From Lunularia cruciata (lineage: Eukaryota > Streptophyta > Marchantiopsida > Lunulariales > Lunulariaceae), in the NCBI GenBank assembly GCA_948567375.1, contig OX419757.1, forward strand, positions 34,038,001 through 34,102,000: DNA of 64,000 bases. Reading direction: 5' to 3'. The notes beneath the pieces are model-generated. The model was not told the origin of the DNA and did no database searches. It was given only the letters and a program-made list of their open reading frames with translations. Shown here piece by piece: positions 23,595 to 35,380 of the stretch (positions within the stretch are counted from its first letter, which is position 1; each line of letters opens with the position of its first letter). The position numbers and the translations under genes were made by a program.

Positions 23595-25938
23595 GAAAGA
23601 TTGGGGAAGTCTGACTTGTCTCCCAACCTCTCCTCTCTATGGGTCCAACTCCACTAATGCTCCTCTAGGCTCTGAAGCACATAATGCACTCCTAGTCTCT
23701 ATTATAGATGCATCCACCTATGCTACTCTGCACATGAAGTCCAAAGCATCTCTATCACCAACATATGAGGTGGAAGCCTCAGCACCCGAATCTGATCTCC
23801 TCTGAGCAATGGCCATACTGGCCAATCTTTGCTCCAACTTCTCAATCCGAGTAGTCATAGTTGTATCAAAAGTAAGGGCAGGTAATGCACCCCTACTAGG
23901 TGTAGATCCTCTACCAGCACCTCTACTACCTCATCCTCCATGAATTAGAGCTCCTCTACTATCTGCCATAGCAGCCCTACCACTCCATAACTCCGGGTGT
24001 AGGTCAAAGCACCGGTCACTAGTGTGACCAAATTTGTGACAATGCTCACACTGTCTCTGTGTTGGCTATGATGCACCAAAGGTATCAAGTCCACTACCCT
24101 GAGTACACTCTCTCCTATAATGATGTCCACCACAAGCAACACCACCACTCATTGGTTGCTATTGACCCAAAAATGAAGGTAAGGGTCAGCACTCACTCCA
24201 TAGGATCTAGGTTGTCCACCTTGTCCTCAAAACCCAATTGGGCATGGTGTACTCTATTGCACTCTAGAAGAAGTCACACCTATGGATGAGGTCTCCTACC
24301 AAATCCAGATTTCACCACTCTCTTCTCCACCATGTTGAGCTCAATATGCTCAGCCAAACCAAAGACCACTACCAAAGAAGGTGAAGTAGCATGTGATAAC
24401 ATAGCATCATGAACTCTACATTGCAACTCCTTGTCTAGTATCCCACACCAAAATTGGACTGCTTGGGCTTCAATAATTCCCTAAGTGAAATTGATCAGCC
24501 ACCTCATGCGAGTGTATGCCTCATGTAGGCTCTCTCCAGCCTTTTGCTGGAACTCTTGCAAGCTCCCCAACTTGTCAGTCCACACTCCTTGGTAGTTCTA
24601 CCTCAAACACTAAAAGAACTCCACCATGGGGTTAAACCCCGGTACTACACCACTCCCTATAGCAGTACCTCCATTTGTAGTAGCACTATCTCCATCTAGT
24701 GCACCTCCACTAGCTCCACCAATGCTACTCAAGCTAGAACTTGTAGATACAACCGATCTACCCTTGGCAACCAAGCTTGAAGTGATGGAAACATAGTTTG
24801 GAGACCAATATTGTCTCCTTAACTCAATCTCCTCCAAGTTAGCTCTCTTGAACTCATGGTAGTCATCCTGTAACACCCATTTGTGCATGTGTGTGGTATT
24901 GTGATATTTAGCTTGGTATTATAAGTACTTGAGAGATATTATTTATATAGAGATAAAGGATGGTTTTACATTAGTCATGATTAGCTAAATTTATTCATAA
25001 CTAAGATAGAGGTGACATTACTTTAGAGGAAGTGGAAAAGATGAGCTCCACTATTTTGGATTCTATTGTGTTGACTTGGTATTATTCCTAGGTGTTTAGC
25101 TTTGAGGAAAGAGTTGAGAACTCTTGGGCCTACAAGCCTTTTTGTTTTGGATTCTTCTATAGTCCAAGGATGTGAAGGAATCCTTGACTTAGTGGTTGGG
25201 TCAAGATAAGATCACATGCTAGTGGAATATGCCCATGTGAATGGATATTCCTTTCTACTTTTTGATTTTACTTGACTTTTAGTCTAGTAACTTGAGTTAC
25301 TACGGTAATTAGTAGCTTTGGTACGTAACTATTTCACAAGTATATAAACAAGGGGTGAGGAGGTACTCATCATCCTTTCATTTGCAACTATCTCTCTCTC
25401 ATTGAGTTCTCTAGTGAGCAATGTCTTGAGCCTTGGAGTATTAGCCTTGGAGGAGTATGATGGAGTTGGGGTTCCTCGCCTTCTAAGTCCATGGTGTGCT
25501 ACCATAATAGCCATCAGAGGTTCATCTTGAGTGAGAGACAGGCCGGCTCATAGTCCATTGGTGGACCCTCCAAGTGCTGAAATAATCCCTTCCATGCCAT
25601 GAAAGGTGTGAACAAAGTCAGGTTCCATATCTACTACAGATCACACTAACTACCAAACTCTTGGATGAAGTCATCCAAATCAATGGTACCATTGTACCAG
25701 AGTAACACTTGGGGCCTTTGGAGGTGCCATAAATTTTGTCCATGTCCTACAACAACGGTGCAGACACTCCAAGTTCACTCTCAATTAAATCAGCTTCTAT
25801 GCCAAACTCCAACTCAGAGTCAATCTCCTCCTTCATTGGGACTCACAATATAGACTAATACCAAGTGCCACTTTGACCAAACCTATTGCGTACTATAGGG
25901 CTATCTCCTTTGGAATCCCCAAAGAACTTTGTCATGGC
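23595..25938 (-). pseudogene. Family II gag with CCHC zinc knuckle
   Basis: The probable start is MTKFFGDSKGD near 25938. In the middle, 24490-24600 reads LQEFQQKAGESLHEAYTRMR, the conserved capsid-like helix of retrotransposon gag proteins. A zinc knuckle C-X2-C-X4-H-X4-C lies at 24009-24050 (C, C, H, C spaced exactly). The gene is cut by a family I solo LTR at 24869-25550 and carries many stops. Gag would form the particle and bind element RNA. Confidence 0.65.
24869..25550 (+). mobile_element. Family I solo LTR, plus orientation
   Basis: 682 bp from TGTAACACCC to GGCCGGCTCA, opposite in orientation to the family II gag it interrupts. No internal family I sequence adjoins it. TAGTC occurs just after the LTR (25551-25555) and also at 24860-24864, but four bases separate the latter from the LTR start. 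A target duplication is therefore only suggested. Confidence 0.8.
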
Positions 25939-25943
25939 AAAGT

Positions 25944-26510
25944 AACCACAAACCACCAACCGCAACCGCAACCGCAAGTACCTCACTAAGAACCAACACC
26001 ACCAAGTACCAACACCAATTGAGCACCACCAAGTGTCAATACCAATGGAACACTGCCCAATAATGTAACTCTAACTAAGATAACTACACTAGGAGAAAGG
26101 GTGTTTTGTAACCTGTCATCATAACACACACTCTCATAGTCTACAAGTCATCATTTCTTGCCTCACCGGAGAGAAACAAAGGTAGTCTAACTGGTCATCA
26201 CTCTAGTCTCACCACCAAGAGCACACGAGAGCACCAACACTCTAAATTTGGGGCACCTCACACAAACATGGTGCACAAATAGGATGTAGAGAATGGAGGG
26301 GGTCCAATCACAAGGAATCTAAACAAAAACCTTCCATCTCATAAAGCCACACTGGATTGACTTTGCCATCATTTTGCATTTGACATAATAAGAGTTCATA
26401 TCTACGTCCTAAGCTACTAAGATCACCAAGAATGGGATCAAATTGCCTCTCCTAGACAAAGCTATAAGTGTATAGATAATAGTGGGCCAATCATTAGGAC
26501 AACAAGTGAG
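25944..26510. other. Leader of family II element with short simple repeats
   Basis: Upstream (element sense) of gag. 25955-26050 carries repeated CAACCGCAACCGC and ACCACCAAGT/ACACCAA units. No clear primer-binding site or LTR end was found, so the 5' boundary of family II remains undefined. Confidence 0.35.
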
Positions 26511-26513
26511 GAT

Positions 26514-26575
26514 GGACCAATTGGTTAAGGCAATAGTCTAAGAACCAAAGATCTAGGGGTCAAACCATGTTGCGC
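26514..26575 (+). repeat. tRNA-like sequence, possible SINE head
   Basis: TGGACCAATTGG (26513-26524) resembles a Pol III A box, and about 30 bases later GGGGTCAAACC resembles a B box (about 9 of 11 positions). The spacing fits a tRNA-derived promoter. A cloverleaf is not evident. It may be the head of a decayed SINE, or chance. Confidence 0.25.
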
Positions 26576-26729
26576 ACAATCTAGCAGGATGGGTAGATTT
26601 TGCCAAACAATGACCAAGATCTACTCCAAAGTAGCTAGCCTCACGCCAGCAAGCTAGCTTGCTGGCCCTTCGTAGCCTCTCATAGCCCATAGCCCTATGC
26701 CTCAAAGCCTCTAAACGCCTGAATGAGAC

Positions 26730-26960
26730 CTTTATTTTTGTCACTTCAAACCCTCTCCAAATCTAGCAAAACTCTTCCAAACCTACAAAAGTCCTCCAAA
26801 TCTGGTCAACCAGCAAAACTCTTCCAAATCTTATCACCAAAATTCAACCAAATGATGCCTTTCTTCTTACCACTTCAAACCCTCTCCAAATCTGGCAAAA
26901 CTTCCCCAAATCTGTGAAACTCCTCCAAATCTGGCCAACTAGCAAAACTCCTCTAAATCT
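26730..26960. repeat. Degenerate minisatellite
   Basis: Variants of CTCCAAATCTGGCCAACTAG and CAAAACTCTTCC recur many times with irregular 20-30 base spacing, and longer blocks repeat at about 130 bases (26735-26850 against 26870-26960). A similar motif in reverse complement occurs at 58420-58760. Confidence 0.6.
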
Positions 26961-27499
26961 TGCCAAAATCTAACGTAAACTCGAGAAAAATTGGATGTAA
27001 ACCCTAAATTTGACTGACCGCCAAATCCTTTGCTATTTTTTCACTCGAGCCAAATTGAAAAAATGGGTTTCTCCAAATCACAAATTCACGGGAGTGGGTT
27101 CTCAACTCCACCTTCAATTTCACTTTTTGAGCCCAACTCATAGCAAATTAGTCTTGCTTCACCTCCTTAGCTCAAAATCACAACCATTGCTCAAAAATTG
27201 CTTCTCTTTGCTTGAAATTTGGCCAGCGCTTCCACACACCGTCTACCTCATTGCCAAATCTACACCAATCAACGAGCTTTTGCACATCAAGGAAAACCTG
27301 AACTTTGATTGAGCTACCAATGATCCACCAAGCTTGGGGATACCACCAACACTTGCAGTTCTTGCACCCAATTTTCCCCTGACCTTACTTCTCTGATGTA
27401 ATCAGTTTGTTGCACACTCAAATCAACCCAACTCAAATCAATTATTGATCTGTCACTCTATAAACCACCAACAATTGTGCATTGATTATAGTCAACCCA

Positions 27500-27760
27500 C
27501 ATCCACTCTAGCTAAGAGAATCCAAGTGATGTTTGCCGGCCTCTATCCACCATATCCAGGAACTTGAAGGCTCAACATCATAGAAGTAAGCTCTTTAGAG
27601 CTTCACTTTGAAAGTATACCCTTGGACTTGAGCTATGTCTCAAACCCTAAAGGTCCCATTGACAGCCTACCCAATGCTGCAAAGTGACAATGGACCCACC
27701 ATGAAGTCAGTACCTTGAACACAAAATCTGACTGTCGGAAAGTAGTCTACGAGTAATTGC
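27500..27760 (-). mobile_element. Probable LTR fragment of family II
   Basis: In reverse complement this matches 4290-4560. The match includes a strongly conserved stretch around TATACTTTCAAAGTGAAGCTCT. It lies beyond the gag start of the minus-strand family II element, where its 5' LTR is expected. The ends cannot be set. Confidence 0.5.
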
Positions 27761-28689
27761 TAAGATACCTCTAACCACTATCACAGCAACTCCAATGTCC
27801 AAGCAATCAAGATGTGACACTACGGATAGCATGACACACTTGAGCTTTGTCATTAGGCTCTATCGTGTCCATCTCATCCTTGTTTATTGGTTGAGACAAT
27901 TGTGCTTTGTCATTCAAGTCCCAAACATTCCCATTGTCCTCCAACATAGGTGATGAAATTTGAGCAAGCAATTTGTATTCCAAGAGATGGTTTTCCCAGA
28001 ATCCAAAGCATTTTGTGATCCATAATGACTTTCTTTGTCCACATCCTCCTTGTTTCCTTAATCATTTTCTCCTTTGCTTCCACTTCTTTCAAAAGATATA
28101 TCTATCACATGGGTGGGTTGTTTTTGTTTCTTGGACGCTTGAACGTTGGGTCATGCAACTATTATCTTCTGTTTGTTGTGTTTTAGGATTTGTGTATTAG
28201 AAGAAAATTCCTATAGCTTTCATACTTCTCATTTGCCAATTGGTATTTCTCTACTTCCATGCCTAAGTTTGGGCTTGTAAGTTCACATTAAAGTAGCCAC
28301 TTTGGAGTTGATTGAATCCTCACTTTTGGGATATAGTTAGAACTTATTCTTAATGAAAATGATCTTTTTAGTTTTCCATTTGTAATAATGCACCATAGGA
28401 GGCATCACTACACTCTTCAAAGAGTAGTTCTTGCCCAAGAGGTTAAATAGGTAATAATAAAGAACAGCAAGTTGTGACATTCCTCTTCAAATCTAGCCAC
28501 TTTTTACCCCTATCATTGGAGTAACAACATGTTTCTTACCACTATACCACTCTTTATCAACACTAGGTTACAACCAAAATTCTATTCATTTAATTTTGAA
28601 ACTTATTTCTTTGTTTATTGGTTAAGATGATTGATTTCCTTCATTAATCATATAATGTATTCAATCGATTTTCTATACCTTCCTTTTTG
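27761..28689. other. AT-rich DNA with no recognised feature
   Basis: Only short random ORFs are seen. The region separates LTR debris from a decayed gypsy polymerase relic. Confidence 0.4.
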
Positions 28690-30700
28690 TAAAGGAAGAT
28701 AGTGTATTAGGATGTTCACCATATATCAAGTAAAAGTGCATTACCTTGGTTGATGCATTGATAAAGTTATTATATCAAAACTCAACAAGAATTAGGAAAT
28801 TATTGCATGAATCTTGTTCTTCAAAGCAAACATATGCAACATATTTTTTATGGTTTTATTTGCTTTGCTTGTACATCACTTTGAGTGTGATAAGTTGCAG
28901 ATATGGCTAACTCTAAAATTTTGAACCAATTTCTCAAAAACAGATTTTTAAATTTATTTTCTTTATTTATAATGAGTACTCTCAAAATTCACTATTTTAA
29001 GAAAATAATTCTTACATAGATACAAGCCAACTATAGTGAAATTTAATATCTTATCTTTGATTGTAAGCATTATATAAACCATCTTATGGAGTTTACTCAC
29101 AAATACAACTATGGAATCAAAGCAAAAAGAGGTATGAGGTACATCAAAGACTAAGTGCATAGTCATGTATTCTTTTTTTTGTTGAGGAATAGTGAAATTT
29201 TGTAACAAATCTACATGCTTTTGATTTTGAACTCTCTTTTTTTACATGCCAAACAACTCCTCATTTATATTCTTGTTGGACTTCTTCTTGTATCTTTGGC
29301 AAAAACTTAATCCAATGTAGTGCTTCTAGTATCTTCTTGGCCTCAATTGCTGATTTATGACATTGACTCAATACCACTCTCCTTAGTTTTGGATTTTACA
29401 AGATCTAAGTTCTTCCTTCCTTGAAAGTCAAGCCATAAATTTTGGTGGCTTGGTTGGATTGTCATGCATCATTACTTACTTCATCCTCTTTTGTTGCTAA
29501 GTTAATATCTTGCACCATGTAGAATGTTCACTTTGCTGATACCATTGACTCTTAGCACGTAGATCAAGGTATTTGCAAGACCAATGTTTCCTCTACATAT
29601 ACAATCTTTACATTAAATAGTTGCAACACTCAATCCACTTGATTTATTATATGGATATGTGTTTTTATATCTCTCAATACACCAAAATTTTGGTTTATAT
29701 CTCAACCAAAAGCTACTTATCTCCCACGTAATGCTTTCTATGCTTGGTAGCTAATACACTAAAAACTTCTCCTTTGCAATTATGTGGTAATTCTTCTCTT
29801 CTAGTTATAAATTTTGAGCAAATAGAGCAATTAGATGTCATTCATCATCCTACTCTGGTTGAAAGCACCATCAATTCTTGATCAATATGCATCTAAGCTA
29901 CCTAGATTGGCTTATTTGGTCATACCACTTAAGAATATGTATATTTAATAATGGATCCTTTAAAGCTTGGAAGGCAAGTTCTTGTGCTCTCTACTATTTC
30001 AAGTGTTGACCATTTCTTAAGAGGGATTTTAGTGCTTATGCAAGCCTAGTAAAGGATTTGATAAATCAACAATAGAATCCAATGAGACATAAAAACGACT
30101 CTCCAATGGAGTTTGATGTTCAAATGCACTCTATATTTAGATTACTTCTATCTTGTCATTAATAACTTAAATGTCTTCCGTAGTAACTTTAAGGCTTAAG
30201 TATTCAACCTCAGGTCAGTACAAGTTATATTTTGAAGCTTTGGAATATAGCTTATTATCTCTTAAAACATGAAGGTATTAATTAAATTAATTTTATGATA
30301 CTCTAAGATTTGACTATAGACCAAATAATCATCTAGGAACATAATGACAAATTTATCAATGTGAGGTCAGAAAATATTTTTCGTTAATGAGACCAGATAG
30401 CCTGATCATGTATTCAAAATAACCATAACTTGTGCAGAAAGTGTACCTTGGAACATCATCATAAATCAATATTTTATCTACTTTATCTACAATCAATATT
30501 TTATCTACTTTATAAATCCAACTTAATAAAGTACTCAATGCTTTGGAGTTGATCAAGCAAGTCATATATCTAAGTAAAGGATAAAAAACATTCTTGAAAA
30601 AAATCAGTACAATTTGGATCTTTAGATTATAAAATTCTTCATGTACCCATGGATTGTCCATTTTTTTAACTAAGCCCCATTATTCAATACTAGCCATCTC
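28690..30700 (-). pseudogene. Highly decayed Ty3/gypsy pol: RT, RNase H start, integrase
   Basis: Minus-strand pieces fall in gypsy order. 30356-30661 ends with YTFCTSYGYFEYMIRLSGL, matching the RT segment before the catalytic pair. 30150-30330 resembles the RT palm and thumb. 29960-30010 gives QELAFQALKDPLLN, the start of RNase H. 28963-29208 gives DSIVVFVSKLHKMVYI, an integrase core strand. 28690-28745 gives FYLIYGEHPNTLSSF, the integrase C-terminal motif. Frameshifts and stops are dense. It is the oldest-looking pol relic here, and no LTRs are recognised. Confidence 0.6.
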
Positions 30701-31189
30701 AAGTAAATTCAAAATTTGAAAATTGCTAGTCAAACATTGTTTCACTAGACTCCAAGAAATATAGTGAGCTTGAAGAGTAAGCAATCTTTCATAACCTTAG
30801 AACCATACTAGAGCATCAATCAAATAAAAATGATTGAATGAACATACACATATCATACTCAAAAAGCACAAAAGAAGACAAAGAGATCTCTATGCAATAG
30901 AGTTATCACTCTAATAGTCTATTTGTTATGCTCTCCTAGTGTAGTTCAACTTTGCAGTCCTTTGAAATCTTCTATAAAAATTCTCATCAAGCATCTTCTA
31001 TGTTTGATCTTGAAGTATGTCCTATTGTCCATCTTGTGTTTTTGTTAATATTTGATGATGAGGTCACTCTTTGCATCCAAAATCCCTCTTGAGCCTTAAT
31101 ACAAAACAATTTTCTACCAATTGCTTAATGTTAGCTATTCTCTCTTCTATATCCATATATATCAAAGATCTCCATCTACATCCAATAAC
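30701..31189. other. AT-rich DNA with no recognised feature
   Basis: It could be the upstream part of the preceding gypsy relic, but no gag or protease motif is readable. Confidence 0.35.
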
Positions 31190-31990
31190 CTTTTGGTGAA
31201 TTACATTTCATCTGTCTTCATTACAAAATGAAGACAGATAACAAGAAGCATTTAAATGATCCATAAATTGAATAAGTCAACTACATAGTGCATTGCTTGA
31301 ATAAAAATGCATGTACATAGTACATTGCTTTTCACCAAAAATCAAGCAATAGCTTTCTATTAAAATTTAGTGTTTGAAAATTCTTAAACAAAAAAATAAG
31401 ACCAAGTGATTGCATTCATCAAAGGAATAAAGAGTTCTTGATATCAAAATAAGGTACTAGGCTTGTGGAAATAGGGATTCTTATTAGTTACTAAGACCAT
31501 ACTATATCCAAGATAAATAATGTGAAGTCAAGAGAAGTTCTTTAACTAAAATAACGGAGATGGAGATTTAACGGCATCTAAATACCCCATAAACTGGATA
31601 AGGTAAGTCATTTGTACATCATTGGATGGATGCAACTTGGTACCAAAATTTAGTCTATTATATTCTCTCAAGAAAGGCGCTAAAAAATCACGTTACTTAT
31701 TTTACTGAAAGAATAGAGAATGAAAAATATCAAAATAAGGTGCTAGGCTTACGGATTGAAGCCCAATAAGGTATGAGACCACTCCATGATTAAGATATCT
31801 AAAGTGAGGTCAAAATAAATGCACTTCTATTACAAAATGAGTTAGAGACGGGGCATCTAAATACCGCACAAACTAAATAAGACAATTGGATAGTTTATTG
31901 CGGAGGAAATCTTAGCATCAAAATTCAGTGCATTGAAAATTCTCAAAGAATATATTTAGATCAAGCAAACTCTTTCTTTTTTAACAAAGA
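31190..31990. repeat. Diverged tandem repeat, about 290-bp period
   Basis: About three units begin near 31190, 31430 and 31725. Units 2 and 3 share TATCAAAATAAGGT(A/G)CTAGGCTT, a GGCATCTAAATACC box, a (T/G)AAACT(G/A)GATAAG-like stretch and a final CAAAATTTAGT. Unit 1 is more diverged but keeps the ATCCATAAATTGAATAAG and AAAATTTAGTG parts. No coding potential is seen. Confidence 0.5.
31210..31239. repeat. Perfect 13-bp hairpin
   Basis: ATCTGTCTTCATT pairs with AATGAAGACAGAT across a 4-base loop (31223-31226). It lies in the first unit of the 290-bp array and has no U tract to suggest a terminator. Confidence 0.6.
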
Positions 31991-33135
31991 CTTAGCAAAG
32001 TATTACTATCTGTCAAAAGTTTATCAATCTGGCCGAAGCGTCAAATTCCTTCCTACAAGCTTTGATGATAGAACTTTTACAACATTCATGTTTCATCAAC
32101 AATGAACCTCCACTTGCCCTTACTAGAAAATGGTCATATTTGTGAATGATTTCCATTTAGCACTTATCCTCTAACTGACCTTGCCAAAGTCTAAGTAAAT
32201 ATTTTATGGTGCTTAGTTTTTATAGTCATGAGAAAAATAAATACACTGCATTACGATATACATTGCTTAGTAGAGGAAAAAGGCGACCGTATAGAACACA
32301 TGAAACATTGCTTAGTGAGGCTTCTTGAGGCCCCCTCTAACTACCTTCAATAATGCTTTTCAAATGCAAAATTTATGGATTCTTTACAAAAATTCGTAAA
32401 GTCTGTAATTCTTTTTACCTGTAAGAGTCGTGGGGGTTTCAAACCCAACACCCTTACAACTTGGACAGGCAACATCATTTATTGCTTGTGAAACTTTTGG
32501 TCTATCTTTCACTTATGGATTCTGCGTAAAATCCCGTAACATTTTACAGGTCACAAAAATGGTGACCCAGATATTTTACACGTCTAGGATATTGCACGTT
32601 AAGGTAAGTTTTGCTACTTTCACGGTGCAGATTTACGGAGTTGTAAAATCTTGTTACTTTCACTTTCACTGGGCATCTTTACGGAGTTTACATCCACCCA
32701 AGAATAAATTTACGGGAATCCTGAAGGTGCCCGTAAATCTTTCAAATCTAATGGGGGGTTTCAGACTTAAGTTTTTCAAACCTGGAAGGATCCGGAAACG
32801 AATTTATGGGTAGATTGTACAATTTTTTTTGGGAGCATGCGGGAGTAGAGCTAGCTTTAAACGTGGGAAGGTCAGATGCCATAAATATTTTATAGGAAAT
32901 GGAAAACATGCCTGTGACGTTCTTCTTTTTTAATGAGCTATTGATGATCCGTAAAATCCATAATATCAAATTAAAATTTATGCACCTTAAATTACCATAG
33001 ATGTTTTTAACCGTAATTTTATATGGGACGTTTCAATTTTCAAACAAATCTTGCCTACGGGCATCCGTAAATTATCTTTCGGACTTCACTTCACTTCTGT
33101 TAAAATCTTAAATATGGAATCTGGAACCCCGTAAC
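31991..33135. other. Non-coding transition region
   Basis: AT-rich DNA becoming less so toward 33000. The string CGTAAA and its variants recur at 32394, 32526, 32600, 32732 and 32949, often near GGGGGTTTCA-like runs (32432, 32755). This suggests further old repeat units. No gene is seen. Confidence 0.35.
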
Positions 33136-33297
33136 ATGTTTCAATAAGCCTCCTTTGACATACAAACCATACATCTATAAGAAGATATTGTATATGTTTC
33201 AGTAAGCCTCCTTTGATGTAATAAACCATATATCCACAAGCAGATATTTTATATGTTTCAGTAAGCCTCCTACGACGTGATAACCCATATATTAAAT
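33136..33297. repeat. Tandem repeat, three 58-59 bp units
   Basis: Units start ATGTTTCA at 33136, 33194 and 33253, each followed by (A/G)TAAGCCTCC and an ACC(A)TATAT-like middle. The third is incomplete. The first two differ at about one position in seven. Confidence 0.75.
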
Positions 33298-35380
33298 TTT
33301 TGTATAAGTCAAAGAACTCTGCTGAAACTCTATAAATGTGCAAGGATAAATTGGTCAAAAGACTTCACAATACTCCATAATTTTGTACTCTGACCTAATT
33401 GGAATTCAAGTTGAGAAAACTACAGTATCTTTGTACAAGGTGGTCCAATGTGTCACATCTAGATCACAGTAACACTAGTGAATCTACACTTAGACAATTT
33501 TACCAACCTTCCCAAACTAAATCAAGACAATTTTGCGCCTTTCCTTCTCCTTGATAAAATAGACCACTCTTTAAACATTGTTGTACAAGTTGTGATCTGT
33601 AGAGCTTGGTGGTGATAATAATGCCTGTATTCCTACAATATCTGCAATATCATCTTTTACTTGAGAGGAAGTTCAGATGACTGAGGCTTTCAATTGCCAG
33701 GTAGTGTGTTCTCTCCATTTTTACGTTTGGCAGACAGCCCATTCAATGCCTGAGAGGAAGATCACTCAGCAGAAAAACTAAAGAGAAATGTGAAGGATTC
33801 CGTCGGCTCTCTAGTGCATCGAGGGTGAGTGCGCTGTCTACAGGTTGAACAAATAAAATTTAGTTTCTGAGACTGCAATCATGGGAAAACAATATTGGGA
33901 GAGGTTTGCAATGAGATAAATAGTGTATGACGACGTCCACAAACTTTTCTGTGAGGTACACATCTTTTACTATACATACTGTCGGATGTCCCTGTACAAA
34001 TCTCCGAAACCCAGTTGTCACACAGATTCTGGTGTAGGCCTTCGGTGTTCAGCGGAGGTATTCACGGTAGGATGTCCCTGGGTGATTCAAGTGCAGCTAT
34101 AAACGGGGTTCATTCCAGAAGGATTCCTTACTCTCGTGGTGATTTGATCATGTTAGAACTATTCCTTCCATCCTACTGTTTTCTCGAACATTCCGCACAA
34201 TAGGCTTTTCCCCCCATATTCTGGCGGACACGATTTGTCTCTCCCTTGTACGGCTTGATGGGGTCTTCCCATCCTTCGTCTTTCCTACGCGGTCGCCTTT
34301 CCTGCATATTCTGGCGGACACGATTGGTATTTCTACGGAAGATATCCCTGGGTAGTTCGAGTGTCGCTAAACACGGGGTCCATGTTAAAACTAATTCTCT
34401 AAATCTTCAGGCAAAAGCAGGACCGGAAACTATGGTGTCCGTACTGAGATTGGTTTTCTGTCTAGATCCTCACAAAGATTTTGCTGACGTTCATAGCTGT
34501 TCCATGGCAGGCTTAGTGGTTCCTTGTCTACCTTGTAGATTTGATGGTTACGATCCTCCGTGTGACGGCTCTCAAAAGCTTCGCAATGGGCGGCTGCATA
34601 CAAGACAACTTACATGCACAACTTGTTACATGGCGCTAGGTTCGATTGTAACCAGCTAGAAGAAGGATATTACTGGCATGGATTCTTGTCATTCACCGTA
34701 TCTCGACAACGCCAGTTGAAAATGAAGTCCTCCATCCAAACAGGCCTCCTGGCAGATTTGGTTCGCTGACGGCCCCGGAAGTGAGAGGACTAGTCTTGGC
34801 AGCTTGCCTACGACAGAAAGCTTCCAGACTGAGTGCCAATATTACTTCCGACGAATCTTATCAAGAAACTTGAGAGGTGCAAAAAGTAGCACCTCTGGAA
34901 TACTGTCCTGTTACAAAGCTGTAGCAGAGTCACAGACAACTGTCTACAGTAGTTACAAGAATTGCAAAGACTACTGTCCAGTTACAAGATGTCGACTCTG
35001 CCCTGCGGAGTCACAGTGATGAGGTACAGTGTGCTAGTTCGAAAGTAAGACATCAACCCCACTTCTGTTCCACCTACCCTGTGATTCAGCTCAAGGTTTT
35101 CGTTCAAAGTACAAGAATCCTGCCACCAAAGTCTCCACAAGAATGATCATGCCTACACGAATTTCTAACTAAATGTTCCCTGTGGCAATTGACAGAAACT
35201 AGCTGTTTCCGTTCCTCATCCTCTTTAAAAGGCCAGAGCCTGCGGATGCTGGGTAGCAGCTGGTTTTCAATTGTTCTACATTGTAATATTTTAACAAGTT
35301 GCAAGCTTCCTAATGATGATCAAGCAATAATAAGGGATACCTTCAGGTGCTCAATGACGTACATGGGTACAAGATTTTTA
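33298..35380. other. GC-richer 3' flank of the kinase gene, with local duplication
   Basis: Base composition changes here from AT-rich repeats to mixed sequence. No convincing gene is present; plus-strand ORFs at 34246-34659 and 34804-35019 have no recognised domain. An exact 21-base repeat occurs at 34215-34235 and 34305-34325. A diverged block at 34061-34125 recurs at 34338-34395. The last few hundred bases before 35381 probably include the kinase 3' untranslated region. No long T run indicating a retroposed poly(A) tail is seen beside the stop. Confidence 0.45.

Larger units (their letters stand above)
10110..25940 (-). mobile_element. Family II Ty3/gypsy element split by four insertions
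   Basis: In minus-strand order this holds gag with a CCHC knuckle (start near 25938), aspartic protease (near 23085), a long spacer, RT (20112-19451), RNase H (19440-18611), integrase (12199-11290) and a tail to about 10110. The order protease-RT-RNase H-integrase defines Ty3/gypsy. No chromodomain was seen. The element is interrupted by a family I element (12200-18610), family I LTRs (10252-10933, 24869-25550) and a family III solo LTR (20652-21390). Without them it is about 7-8 kb. Many stops show it is dead. Its own LTRs are not cleanly delimited; 27500-27760 is a probable piece of the 5' LTR. Confidence 0.7.

Noticed and set aside
24860-25555. TAGTC as a target duplication of the family I LTR
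   Set aside because: Four extra bases separate the left copy from the LTR start, so chance similarity cannot be excluded.
34246-35019. Plus-strand genes downstream of the kinase
   Set aside because: The open frames are short, have no recognised domains and overlap local duplications.
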